A stretch of 35,484 nt of DNA. Origin: a virus. Location: IMG/VR virus record IMGVR_UViG_3300044699_000121, positions 1-35,484 of that record; one strand, 5' to 3'. The position numbers and the translations under genes were made by a program. Positions within the stretch are counted from its first letter, which is position 1, and the number at the start of each line of letters is the position of its first letter. Positions 9,636-17,118 of the stretch are shown in pieces. The notes below the pieces were generated by a model. That model searched no databases. It had not been told where the DNA came from and saw only the letters and a program-made list of their open reading frames with translations.

Positions 9636-10432
9636 GCTCTTGGATCGGCTGCGCCCGCGGCGCTCGGGCTCGGCGGTTTGCTCGACAACCGGCGCTGCAG
9701 AGCCGCTAGCGTGGTCGGCGAGAGCCCGGGCTCATCGGGTGCGGAGGTGACGACCACGTCCTGCCGCGGCGCTGGGCCCGATTTGCGGGGCGGTGGGCGG
9801 GTCACGGCCGTTTGCTGCCCCGATCCCATCGCGGCAAAGACGGGCAGGCCGCGCTCATGCCGGCGCGCGAGGATTTGCTCGATCACGCTCTCGGGCAAAG
9901 GGGCGGGCTCCCGGAACGGGCCCCACTCGTAGGCGCCGAACGCGCTTCGACTGGGCGCCACGTGCACCTTGCCGCGCGCATACCAGAGATCGACCCCGGA
10001 CTCGTGCACGCTGCCGAGCGCGCGCACCCAGTTCCCTAGCGGGGTGTACGCGGGCACGGTGAAAAAGTAGTGTCCGCCCCTCGGGCTCTTCTGCGTGAGC
10101 GTGTCCGGCAGCCCCGGCAGCCAATAGTGCACGCCCTCGGGCCCATCGACGTCGAGGCAGCAGAGCCAGTCATCGGCGCCCCCCCAGGGCCCGAGCGCGA
10201 GCGCGATGTTGTCGTGTGCGTCGAAGTCGTCCGCGCAGAACTCGTGTCCATCCTTCCAGATGCCATCGATCTCGTATTTCTCGTGCTTGCCCGCGTTACA
10301 GGGTTTGCCCGTGCGCGGGTGAATGCCCCCACAACGGCACCTGAGGTCATCGTGCACGCCGTGACACGGGATGACACGAAAGCCGAGATCGAGATACTGC
10401 CGCGCCGCGTCGCGCACGCCCTCGAATTTCAC
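9632..10432 (-). CDS. Primase-polymerase (Prim-Pol domain)
   Basis: A 266-residue protein with the N-terminal domain of bifunctional DNA primase/polymerases. Residues 10-25 (ARQYLDLGFRVIPCHG) match the family opening. The acidic metal-binding motif is CLDVDG (Asp94 and Asp96). SPRGGHYFF is at 116-124, and VDLWYARGKVHVAPS at 147-161 matches the last conserved strand. CRCGG and CNAGKH near residue 40 may bind zinc. No helicase domain follows, so it would prime DNA alone or pair with a separate helicase, such as the SF2 protein at 27.3 kb. GTG 10432 overlaps the preceding stop as GTGA. Confidence 0.75.
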   Translation of the reverse strand: MKFEGVRDAARQYLDLGFRVIPCHGVHDDLRCRCGGIHPRTGKPCNAGKHEKYEIDGIWKDGHEFCADDFDAHDNIALALGPWGGADDWLCCLDVDGPEGVHYWLPGLPDTLTQKSPRGGHYFFTVPAYTPLGNWVRALGSVHESGVDLWYARGKVHVAPSRSAFGAYEWGPFREPAPLPESVIEQILARRHERGLPVFAAMGSGQQTAVTRPPPRKSGPAPRQDVVVTSAPDEPGLSPTTLAALQRRLSSKPPSPSAAGAADPRA

Positions 10433-10679
10433 CGAGGCCCAGGCTCGACTTTGAGCTCGACGTAGATTTCGCAGAGCGCGAGCGAGAGCCGTTCGAGCGC
10501 GGCATCAGGGCGGGCCAGTCTTCGGCGCGCGGCAAGGTGACTTGCGCGATGAGCCGCTGTGCCTCGACGACCGCGAGCGTGGCTTGCTGCGAGAGATTTT
10601 TTTGCAGCATGGCGCCGGCCAGGTCGGCGGCGGGGCGTTCGTTACGGTGCCAATCCCAAAACCTGCGGAGGGTCTTCAT
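10429..10679 (-). CDS. Small unrecognised protein upstream of the primase
   Basis: ATG 10679 opens MKTLRRFWDWHRNERPAADL, then LVVEAQ-type helices (NLSQQATLAVVEAQRLIAQV). After one indel near 10510 it reads PDAALERLSLALCEIYVELK and stops at 10429, overlapping the GTG of the primase-polymerase. It has about 83 residues and is mostly helical, with no Cys motif or membrane span. Tight coupling on both sides suggests a replication or recombination accessory, which is inference from position only. Confidence 0.5.
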
Positions 10680-10687
10680 GCCCGCGA

Positions 10688-11113
10688 TTATGCGAGCGCC
10701 CGCTCCCGGGAGTTTCGATGCGCCTGCAGCCACTGAAACGCCTCGAGGGCGCTGCCCACCACCACGACGGGATGACGGCGCCAGGCGTGGTGCCAGGCGA
10801 CCTGGGCGGGCGTGAGCTCGCCCCTGCGCCTGCCCGGGCTCGGCGCCTTGCACTCGACGAGCACGAGCTCCCCCCAGGGGCAGCCGACGAGCAAATCCGG
10901 CACGCCCCCCCCTACGGTGGCCAGGATTTGCACGAGATAGCCGGCAGCCCGGAGCGCGGTGACTATCGCGGCTTGGGTGGCGTCGGTCTTGGCTCGGGCT
11001 CGCACGTGCCCGGAGTATGCGAGGCGCGCGCCCGGTCGAGCGCGATACGGATTTTGGATGCCGAGCACTAGAGCGACGGCGACGGCGGACTCGATTGCAG
11101 CGTGCGAGTACAT
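10688..11113 (-). CDS. VRR-NUC family nuclease
   Basis: A 141-residue nuclease of the PD-(D/E)XK fold, VRR-NUC type. The catalytic centre is visible as GGGVPDLLVG (Asp) followed by LVLVECKAP (Glu-X-Lys). The C-terminus, TPAQVAWHHAWRRH then VVVGS, is typical of the family. These enzymes cut branched or flapped DNA and many phages carry them as stand-alone resolvase-like nucleases. ATG 11113 lies in a TAATG overlap with the annealing-protein gene, which supports that start. The longer open frame up to 11458 is antisense-like sequence of the upstream gene. Likely works with its neighbours in recombination or replication intermediate cleavage. Confidence 0.7.
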   Translation of the reverse strand: MYSHAAIESAVAVALVLGIQNPYRARPGARLAYSGHVRARAKTDATQAAIVTALRAAGYLVQILATVGGGVPDLLVGCPWGELVLVECKAPSPGRRRGELTPAQVAWHHAWRRHPVVVVGSALEAFQWLQAHRNSRERALA

Positions 11114-11949
11114 TACTGCGCGCTCCCGGGCAGCTCGATATTGCCGTATTCGGGCGCGGAGGCGACGGGCGCGGGGGTCTTCTGGCCCTTGCCGGGCAGC
11201 TTCACTCGCTGCCCCTCGGGGGTGCCCGCGGGCACGGGGGAAGGCGCGGCAATCTGCGCCGGCTCGCCCGTGGTATCGATCGCGTCGGAGACGTCGCCGT
11301 CGACCGCGCCATAGGTGCCGCCGACGAGGCGCTGATAGATGCGGTAGTACATCTTGCGTTGCGCCTTGCCGAGGATCGCGTCGGCGCCCATGCCACCGTT
11401 GACGCGCACCGGAATGCGCTGATCGGTCACCTGCTCGCCTTCCTTCACGTATTGGCACACGATGCTACCGGGCTCACCGTTCAGGCGCCAGGTCGCGGTG
11501 TACGGCACGAGCGCGCCCCCTTTGTCTTGCGAGAGCGACGGCACGCCGGGCTGCATGACGAGGTGAGAGAGCCCGGGGAACTCCTGAACCACGCGCTCGA
11601 AACCGCCGCGCGTGACGTAGAACGAACCGGAGATGATATTGAACTCGTTGCCCACCACGCGAAAGCCACGAAGCAATGCCTCGATCACACAATCGCGCAC
11701 GACGGGCAGGGGGTACGGCGTTGCCTCGCGGTCGCGGTCGGTCACAAACCCGAGCTTGCTGCCGACTAGTGGCATGATGACGCTCGTCATGAACTGGTCG
11801 CTCAAGGCCTCGCGCAGCGCGCGAATGCCCTGCGCCATGCGCACGGCCTGGAGAATCGTGGGGAGTTTGGCGATACCGCTGACGCCGTAGTCGGCGAGCG
11901 CGGTCTCGATCTTCTGCGAGACGACTTCGATTGCTTCGTTGCTTGCCAT
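11113..11949 (-). CDS. Putative RecT-like single-strand annealing protein
   Basis: A 278-residue protein starting MASNEAIEVVSQKIETALAD at ATG 11949. The central region has RGFRVVGNEFNIISGSFYVT, GGALVPYTATWRLNGEP, and then RIPVRVNGGMGADAILGKAQ plus RKMYYRIYQRL. In phages, 'GNEFNII...' and 'GADAILGKAxRK' occur in a conserved protein resembling RecT/Redbeta annealing proteins. It lies three bases after a Cas4-like exonuclease gene, the classic pairing for phage recombination. The tail from residue 220 is Pro/Gly-rich. The gene is intact. The RecT assignment is by weak resemblance plus context. The frame is open upstream to 12129, but that part belongs to the exonuclease. Confidence 0.5.
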   Translation of the reverse strand: MASNEAIEVVSQKIETALADYGVSGIAKLPTILQAVRMAQGIRALREALSDQFMTSVIMPLVGSKLGFVTDRDREATPYPLPVVRDCVIEALLRGFRVVGNEFNIISGSFYVTRGGFERVVQEFPGLSHLVMQPGVPSLSQDKGGALVPYTATWRLNGEPGSIVCQYVKEGEQVTDQRIPVRVNGGMGADAILGKAQRKMYYRIYQRLVGGTYGAVDGDVSDAIDTTGEPAQIAAPSPVPAGTPEGQRVKLPGKGQKTPAPVASAPEYGNIELPGSAQ

Positions 11950-11950
11950 T

Positions 11951-13068
11951 TTATGCCCTTTTTCTGACGAGTCGCGACTCTTGGGTGGTTTCGACGGCGC
12001 CGGCCTCTTCGAGCGCGGCGCGGAGTTTGCGGATCGTTGCTTGGCCTTGCCCGTGGCTCGCCTTGCTGGCGACGACCTTTTCGGCCTTGGCGGCGCTGAT
12101 GCCGACGACCTGCTCGAAATCGTCGTCATCGAAACCGGCAGCGGTGAGCACGGGGAAGGCTTGGATGACTTTCAAGTGGCGCCGGCTCGTGTGTTTGCAG
12201 TGTGAGACGCTGCGCACTTCCTACGATATCACCTTTTGCCTCGACCAGCTCGCGCATGCGGTCGCGAATGTTGGCCGTCAACTCGTGCACCAAATCGGCC
12301 GACGCTAGTAGCGCGAGCAGTGTGTCCGGCGGGAGCGTCTCGAGCAGGTTCGTATCGGTTGCGTATTCGGTGAGCTCGCCCCCGAGGAACGCGGCCACGT
12401 CGCGCCGGACCAAGGCGTGACGGGCCGGGCACTCGTGCGAGCGCGGGCAGTAGCGGCAGTGCGAGCCCGGGCGGAACGTGCCGTTCCACCGGATGACGTC
12501 CTGTTCGAGCCGGCGCAGGTACGCGGGCAGCTCGGCGCGAGCGAGCGTGTAGTGCTCGTATTCGTTGTCACGGATCCAGATGACCCCGGCCGTGGCCTCG
12601 TCGAGGCTCGGATCGCCGATCAAGGCCAGGGCGCAGTAGCCGAGCAACTGCTCTCGGTGGTCCTGATCGAGGCGCCCCGATTTCCAGTCACCGATATGCA
12701 CGGTGCAAAGACTCCGGCCGAGCACGTCGGCCGTGCCCGTTAGGATTGTGCCATCGGGCAGGGTCACCCCGAGCGGCACCTCGGTGCTCGCGCCCGGGAA
12801 GCTGTTGCGCAGGCCATCGCGCCACATTTTTTGGCGAGGCCGACCAAGGCCCGCAAGTCGTCCGCGCTCACGCCATGCCGGCGAGCCACCTCGGGCACGG
12901 CATCCAGTCGGCCTGGCCCGTGCGCGGCAACGTGCGCAGGCACTCGTGCACCCCCGAGCCGAGCTCTGCCGGCGCGTTGGTGGGGTTGATGGCGAGCTCG
13001 CCCCCCCGGACCGAGCCGCCGCAGAGGAACGCGAGCGGGAGCGCACTGCAGCGCAGGGATAGGCTCAC
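11951..13068 (-). CDS. Cas4/RecB-like PD-(D/E)XK exonuclease, frameshifted
   Basis: A protein of about 372 codons that starts at GTG 13068 (SLSLRCSALPLAFLCGGS). It reads on through VHECLRTLPRTGQADWMP. After an indel near 12838 it reads MWRDGLRNSFPGASTEVPL. Nuclease motifs are clear: ILTGTADVLG supplies the Asp and VHIGDWKSGRL supplies the D-X-K. The cysteine cluster CRYCPRSHEC, with a Cys near the N-terminus, resembles the iron-sulphur site of Cas4-type nucleases. A second indel near 12205 leads to HLKVIQAFPVLTAAGF and the end, RLVRKRA. It probably resects ends for the neighbouring annealing protein. Confidence 0.7.
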
Positions 13069-13434
13069 TCGCCGCCTCGGCCGCTTCGGGCCCGTACCAG
13101 ATCCCATCACAGGCGCCCGGGCTCGGATGCGGTCTTGCAAGCGCTGCATCCCAGCCCGCCTGGACGCCTGAAACTCTGCGCGGATGTGTCCGGCGAGCTG
13201 GCTCGGCCAGTGCTCCACGCCGAGCTCTTCCATGCTGCCGGTTCTGCCCACTCGGCGACGGCGCCTCGGGCGCTCTTGCCGTGCCCGCGCGTCTGGCTGA
13301 TGCCGGCGCCGTCCTCGGTCGGGTCCGTAGCACCGCGAGCGAGTGGCCTCGAACGTGTCGTGGTACACGTGCGAGACGACGCCCGGAGCGCCGCAGTCGA
13401 GGCAGGGCATCGCGGCTTGGATTTCGAACGACAT
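13065..13434 (-). CDS. Small zinc-finger-like protein, frameshifted
   Basis: ATG 13434 opens MSFEIQAAMPCLDCGAPG with a CxxC pair, then SHVYHDTFEATRSRCYG. Indels near 13325 and 13230 lead to EDGAGISQTRGHGKSARG, then HWPSQLAGHIRAEFQASRRA and ACDGIWYGPEAAEAA. The inferred stop overlaps the GTG of the exonuclease gene as GTGA. Three to five Cys and nearby His suggest a metal-binding small protein of about 122 residues. At least three indels are required, so the order of pieces is a reconstruction. Function unknown. Confidence 0.4.
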
Positions 13435-13436
13435 GG

Positions 13437-13717
13437 CGGGGGTTCCTCGGCAGTGGGGGCAGTGGGGTGGAGAGCAGGGTCAGCGCCGGCACGAGTGCGA
13501 CGCGCGCGCGCAGGGTGGCGAGCTGGGCGCGGTAGGATTCGGTGTGGCAGGTGTGCCGCCGGTTTGTTCGAGGTGCAGCTCGCCAGAGCTCGACGAAAGC
13601 GTCGAGGCACGTGCGCGCGTCGCGCCGATCGATGGCGGCGATCAGAATGTCCCGCTGCGCTCGAACGCCTCGCAGGCGCGCTTGACGCGCAGGAGTTTGA
13701 GAGCGCCCGAGCTTCAC
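13437..13717 (-). CDS. Small helical protein, frameshifted, end uncertain
   Basis: GTG 13717 overlaps the stop of the upstream gene (AAGTGA). The reading KLGALKLLRVKRACEAFERS continues, after an indel, with ILIAAIDRRDARTCLDAFVE, then RTNRRHTCHTESYRAQLATL. The C-terminus is not fixed. The frame runs on through the next genes, and an indel in the CG-repeat near 13500 would create a stop. The boundary given is therefore approximate. Basic and helical, no family recognised. Confidence 0.35.
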
Positions 13718-13909
13718 TTGCCCCCCCAGACGGTTTCCGACGGGCCGACGCCCGCGAGGTCGAGGCGAGGACCAGCACGGGCCCGCTCGGGCCGTCCACG
13801 AGCCGCACCTCTTCCACGTCAGAGTCGCACTCGGCGCGGTGATCCAGGTGGTGATCTCGGGGTTGCCCGGGATGAGCTTCAAGAGCTCGAGCAATTGGGT
13901 CTTTTTCAT
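13714..13909 (-). CDS. Small acidic conserved-type protein
   Basis: ATG 13909 opens MKKTQLLELLKLIPGNPEIT. After an indel near 13830 comes SDVEEVRLVDGPSGPVLVL, then a second shift to GVGPSETVWGGK and TGA at 13714. The layout 'short helix, PGNPEIT, valine-rich strand, VDGPxGPVLVL' matches a small protein often seen in phages and bacteria, with no known function. The ATGA overlap with the upstream gene and GTGA overlap with the next fix both ends. About 65 residues. Confidence 0.45.
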
Positions 13910-14493
13910 GGTGTCTCCTTTGAGGCCTCGGCGAGGCCTCGTCGATCTGGCGTTGCAGGGCTCTTGAGCTCAGCGTGCAGCTCGGCGACCGCGCTCTCGG
14001 GTGGTTTGAATGGGCGGCGCAGCTCGGTTTCGATCGCGGCGCGCCGGTCGAGCAGCTCTTGGAAGATCTCGGCGGCGCACTGGGCCTCCAGCTCGCAGAG
14101 GCGGGCATACCGGCTGGCGATGAGCGCTTGGCCGTGCGGGGTGTTGGCCTCGCCGTCCTCGCAGGCCTCTTCGTGGGTCGGCCCGCGCTTGGCTGCGGGC
14201 GTCGAGTAGGGCTTGGAATGGGTCCGCCAGGCGTGGGGTCGAATGCCTCTTTCAGCGTCGCTCGGCCATCGGCCGAGGCCATTAGCCCGACCAGCCCGGC
14301 CACGAACGGGGTCACCGGCTCGACCAAGCTTTCGGGCAGGCGTGATCGCGTTTGTGTCCAGCTTGACGACGTAGCCCGGGCCCTCAAAAGCCGTCGGTGT
14401 CGCGCAACTGCCTTGATCACGGTCCCGGCGACGCGCTTGCCGGCGATCGTCACCAAGCAATCCTGCCCGGCCCTGTAGTGTTTTGTTTGTCAT
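13906..14493 (-). CDS. First gene of the recombination operon, frameshifted
   Basis: ATG 14493 is preceded by a full Shine-Dalgarno, TAAGGAGGT at 14509-14501, with 7-base spacing. The protein combines QDCLVTIAGKRVAGTVIKAV, FEGPGYVVKLDTNAITPAR and FVAGLVGLMASADGRATLKE. It ends with RYARLCELEAQCAAEIFQEL and TPDRRGLAEASKETP. The first part reads like a small beta-barrel and the rest is helical. At least three indels are needed. The strong ribosome site and the palindromic operator upstream mark it as the head of an operon that runs to 9019. Function unknown. Confidence 0.5.
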   Translation of the reverse strand: MTNKTLQGRAGLLGDDRRQARRRDRDQGSCATPTAFEGPGYVVKLDTNAITPARKLGRAGDPVRGRAGRANGLGRWPSDAERGIRPHAWRTHSKPYSTPAAKRGPTHEEACEDGEANTPHGQALIASRYARLCELEAQCAAEIFQELLDRRAAIETELRRPFKPPESAVAELHAELKSPATPDRRGLAEASKETP

Positions 14494-14500
14494 TGGGGTG

Positions 14501-14509
14501 ACCTCCTTA
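14501..14509 (-). promoter_or_regulatory. Strong Shine-Dalgarno site
   Basis: On the minus strand the sequence is TAAGGAGGT, the complement of the 16S rRNA tail, 7 bases before ATG 14493. It is the best ribosome site I see in the window and it decides the start of the operon's first gene. Confidence 0.75.
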
Positions 14510-14510
14510 G

Positions 14511-14542
14511 GTATACAGACTAGCCTAAACTATACTGTATAC
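14511..14542 (-). promoter_or_regulatory. Promoter/operator of the recombination operon
   Basis: An AT-rich island in GC-rich DNA. GTATACAG at 14511-14518 and CTGTATAC at 14535-14542 form a perfect 8-base inverted repeat with a 16-base spacer. Within it, TATACTGTATA at 14531-14541 is itself an 11-base palindrome. Read on the minus strand, TATACAGTATAG is identical to 22931-22942 before the LexA-like gene. TATACA could serve as a -10 box for the operon starting at 14493. No clear -35 is visible. Repressor binding here would block the promoter. Confidence 0.6.
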
Positions 14543-14585
14543 AATCGGGGTCTGACCTCACCCGTCCGGTTTTCGGGCAGGCGTT

Positions 14586-15341
14586 TCAGGGGGGCGCGTT
14601 CAGTAGCCCAGGTGGAGGCAGCTCCCATGCGAGTCGAGCCACTGCCGGAACCTGTCCTTTTCCAATGGCCGCAGTCCGCTCCACCCGATCGGCCACAATC
14701 ATCAGCCATTCGATGCGCTCGGTCTCGGATTGTGCCCATACTTTCGACTTCTGCTCTCACGGTCTGAGTGCACTTCGGAGCGCGTTCTCCGCCGTTGTGC
14801 TTTGGTCATATGTCGGCCGACCGCCCCAGCCTTCCAGGTGCGCCCGCGGCGTGTGCCACGATCCAGATTCCGTCTCGCTTGTGGGGGGCGCCAACGTGGC
14901 GAGCTCCCAGCACATCCCATCGCGCATGATACCCGAGCGCGGCCAGGTCACCGAGCACGACGCCAAGCCTCGAGAGTAGTGAGATCTGGGCTGTTTTCCA
15001 CGAACGCGAAGCGGGTCGTACTTCGCCAATGATGCGAGCAAACTCAGTCCAGAGCCCGGATGCGCTCCCCCGTGATTCCGACGGCGGGTTCCGACGCTAC
15101 TGATGTCCAGACAGGGGAAGCCGCCGCTGATGACATCGACGTGCCCTCGCCAGGGCTTGCCATCAAAGGTGGTGACGTCATCCCAGATGGGGAAGGGCTC
15201 GAGCAACCCGTCCCGTTGCCGGGCGAGCAGCACGCTGCGGCAGTAGGGATTAATCTCGACAGCGCACACGGTGCGCCATCCAAGCAAGCGCCCTCCCAGG
15301 ATGCCGCCGCCCGCTCCTGCAAATAGTGCCAGCTCACGCAT
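14586..15341 (-). CDS. DNA (cytosine-5) methyltransferase, frameshifted
   Basis: ATG 15341 opens MRELALFAGAGGGILGGRLL, motif I for S-adenosylmethionine binding. Pro76-Cys77 in SGGFPCLDISS is the catalytic PC motif. After indels the chain continues with GLWTEFARIIGEVRP, FVENSPDL (the ENV motif), VLGDLAALGYHARWDVLGA and VGAPHKRDGIWIVAHA. A last frame change gives RIEWLMIVADRVERTA and IGKGQVPAVARLAWELPP. This corresponds to motif X, and it stops at 14586. All key blocks are present if about four indels are corrected. The short variable part suggests a small target domain. No paired restriction gene is visible, so it is probably an orphan protecting phage DNA. Confidence 0.75.
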
Positions 15342-15903
15342 GAGCGCCCCCAGGCCGCCGCCGATCCCAGATGACGACCAGACACCCGAACGGGGGTTTT
15401 TGCTCGTGCGGTTGCCGATCTCGGTGCCGTGGTACAGGAACGGGCGCCGCTTCGGCAGATTGCGGGTGGTGAGGATCGAGCCGGGCGGTCACGGTAGGGC
15501 TCGATCAGGTTTTGCCAAAAGGGCTGCTCGGCGCGGTTGTTCGGCAGCAGCATCACGACCGTGGACGCGCTCTCATCCCAGCCTTCTGCACCCAGGGGCG
15601 CACGCCACTAAAAGGCGGGTTGACCCACACGGTGTCGTGCAGCCACGGCGTAGAGAGCCCGTCACTCGGCATCGAAAAGAAGGGCGCCGCCTCGCCCGGG
15701 CGCCGCTCATAGCTGCCCGTCAGCGTGCAGTAGCGATCGCACTTGGTGTTGTGATGGTTCGCTGCCGCGTCGAGCGTGAAACGAAACTCCGCATGCAGCG
15801 GCACCCAGATGCAGGGCGGCGTCTCGCGGTCGTCGATGGCGTCGTCGACGCCGCGCTTTTTGGTGCTGTTCGGGTGGTTGCGAGGGATGAAGCCAGGGTG
15901 CAT
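15334..15903 (-). CDS. Phage N6-adenine DNA methyltransferase (Dam family), frameshifted
   Basis: ATG 15903 leads to ETPPCIWVPLHAEFRFTLDA, then AANHHNTKCDRYCT, and WVNPPFSGVRPWVQKA. NPPF is the catalytic N-P-P-(Y/F) motif of adenine methyltransferases, and the whole layout is that of the phage Dam family (PF05869-like). Indels near 15570 and 15480 lead to VMLLPNNRAEQPFWQNLIEP, RPFLYHGTEIGN and PFGCLVVIWDRRRPGG. The stop at 15334 overlaps the ATG of the cytosine methyltransferase (ATGCGTGA). The two methylases are thus coupled and probably mask phage DNA from host restriction. Confidence 0.75.
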
Positions 15904-16054
15904 CAGCGGATCCTGTTGCTAACGGTGTAGAAAAACCCGGCGCTGAGATTCAGCGCCAAAAACACGCCGAAGGGCCCCAGCCGGCGACCCACCAAACGAA
16001 GGCGATCGATCCGAAGTGAGCGGCGAGCCCGAGCAAGGTGCACAAGGCCTTCAT
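15903..16054 (-). CDS. Small two-span membrane protein
   Basis: ATG 16054 lies in a TAATG overlap with the upstream stop. The protein reads MKALCTLLGLAAHFGSIAFV and WWVAG. After one indel near 15985 it gives GPFGVFLALNLSAGFFYT and SNRIR, ending at 15903 in TGATG with the Dam gene. Two hydrophobic segments with a short turn fit about 50 residues. It could be a holin-like or superinfection-exclusion peptide. Nothing in the sequence decides this. Confidence 0.45.
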
Positions 16055-16281
16055 TAGAAGCCCTCCCGGTCGAGGTCGGCCTCGATCTCGTAGAGACCCT
16101 GCTCGAGCTGTTTCTGCCGCAGCGCGCGCCGCCGTTCCACGAAGACAAACGAGCTGCGCTTGTCGAGCGCCGAGCACTCGGGACAGAAGCGCGTGCGCCG
16201 GTCGCGCGCCGCAAAATGTTTGCCGCACCCCGGATAGGTGGGCGTGCCGTCGCACGGTAGCAGATGCATCGCGTGCGTCAT
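16054..16281 (-). CDS. Small zinc-binding-type protein
   Basis: 75 residues from ATG 16281: MTHAMHLLPCDGTPTYPGCG, then RRTRFCPECSALDKRSS, and a charged helix ending EIEADLDREGF. Cys in LPCDG, PGCG and FCPEC form a likely zinc ribbon. It overlaps its neighbours at both ends (TCATCG upstream, TAATG downstream). Function unknown. Confidence 0.6.
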   Translation of the reverse strand: MTHAMHLLPCDGTPTYPGCGKHFAARDRRTRFCPECSALDKRSSFVFVERRRALRQKQLEQGLYEIEADLDREGF

Positions 16282-16472
16282 CGCGTGGCCCCCCCGCGCT
16301 CGCGCTGCCGCTCGGTCACGGCCAAGCGGCACGGCTCGCAGTGCAGGCTCACGTGCCAGTCGCAGACTTCTTTGCAGCGCCAGCAATGCAGCATGTTGTC
16401 GGCGTCGATGAGGCCCTTGCTCTGGGCCATGGCCAGGGGCATCGCGGTCGAGCACCCGACGATCTCGCGCAC
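16278..16472 (-). CDS. Small CxxC-rich protein
   Basis: 64 residues from ATG 16472. After MREIVGCSTAMPLAMAQSKG comes MLHCWRCKEVCDWHVSLHC and EPCRL. The CWRC, HCEPC spacing fits one treble-clef or ribbon zinc site. It overlaps the next gene by four bases. Function unknown. Confidence 0.55.
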   Translation of the reverse strand: MREIVGCSTAMPLAMAQSKGLIDADNMLHCWRCKEVCDWHVSLHCEPCRLAVTERQRERGGATR

Positions 16473-16484
16473 GGGGGCGGGTCG

Positions 16485-16712
16485 TCATGACGGCGCCCCC
16501 TCGCCCTGTTGCAGCTGGCGCTCGAGGTCGAGCAAATGCTGCTGCGCCTCCCGCCATGCCGTGAACCGCGAGTGATAGCCCCAGCACACGAGCAGGTGCG
16601 TCCCGTAGGCGTGCCCCTCGCAGCTGAACGCCTTGCGTCGCAGCGCTTCGAGCTCGGCGACGCGCGCGCGCATCTGCTCGATCTGCACGGCCAGATGTTC
16701 CGTCATTGCCAT
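16485..16712 (-). CDS. Small helical protein
   Basis: 75 residues from ATG 16712, preceded by GGAGGAA. The N-terminal helix VQIEQMRARVAELEALRRKA is followed by GTHLLVCWGYHSRFTAWREA and a charged helix. The open frame further upstream (to 16871) is antisense to nothing known and overlaps another small gene, so I use the later start. Unknown function. Confidence 0.5.
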   Translation of the reverse strand: MAMTEHLAVQIEQMRARVAELEALRRKAFSCEGHAYGTHLLVCWGYHSRFTAWREAQQHLLDLERQLQQGEGAPS

Positions 16713-16864
16713 GTCTTCCTCCACGGGTTGCACTGCATCGCGAGGCGCGCGACGCGGTAGTACAGGGGCGACTCTGCGGCGCCGTGCGCCTCGAGCCGGG
16801 CCATCAGAAACAGGCAGGCTCGCAAGAGCCACCGGCGCGGGACGTCGAGCGGCCGCGTCGTCAT
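16703..16864 (-). CDS. 53-residue protein
   Basis: ATG 16864 overlaps the stop of the upstream gene (ATGA). The product begins MTTRPLDVPRRWLLRACLFL, continues HGAAESPLYYRVARLAMQ and ends WRKTWQ at 16703, overlapping the next gene's start region. Both ends fit the overlap pattern of this cluster, which is the main support. Basic, helical, not recognised. Confidence 0.5.
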   Translation of the reverse strand: MTTRPLDVPRRWLLRACLFLMARLEAHGAAESPLYYRVARLAMQCNPWRKTWQ

Positions 16865-17115
16865 GGCTCACACTTCCGCAGTGGCCGGAGCATCGCCCCG
16901 ATGGGAGAGCCCTCGAGCACTCGGCGCGAAAAGTCGGTCGAGCGCTTCAGTTGCCAGCTCTGCTGCTCGGCCTCTTCGCGTGCTCGGTCGATGAGCTCGC
17001 GCAATGGGCGGTCGGCCCAGCCCACGGCCTCGTATTCGCTCGGCGTGAGCCGGCGCGGTTGGAGTTCGGTGCGGATGCTTTCGAGCTGCTCGATCAGGTC
17101 TTCATTTGTTTTCAA
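16861..17115 (-). CDS. Small helical hypothetical protein
   Basis: 84 residues from ATG 17115: MKTNEDLIEQLESIRTELQP, then YEAVGWADRPLRELIDRARE, ending LRPLRKCEP. Intact, charged and mostly helical. It begins three bases after the previous stop and ends in an ATGA overlap. No family recognised. Confidence 0.6.
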   Translation of the reverse strand: MKTNEDLIEQLESIRTELQPRRLTPSEYEAVGWADRPLRELIDRAREEAEQQSWQLKRSTDFSRRVLEGSPIGAMLRPLRKCEP

Positions 17116-17118
17116 GGC

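Noticed and set aside
12764-13909. A 381-codon minus-strand frame across four small genes
   Set aside because: Only its first 40 or so codons and a later piece look like protein. Start/stop overlaps show that separate genes are joined by indels.
14511-14542. A canonical E. coli-type SOS box
   Set aside because: The half-sites resemble CTGT/ACAG, but the spacing (CTGT-N8-ACAG) is not present here or at 22.9 kb.
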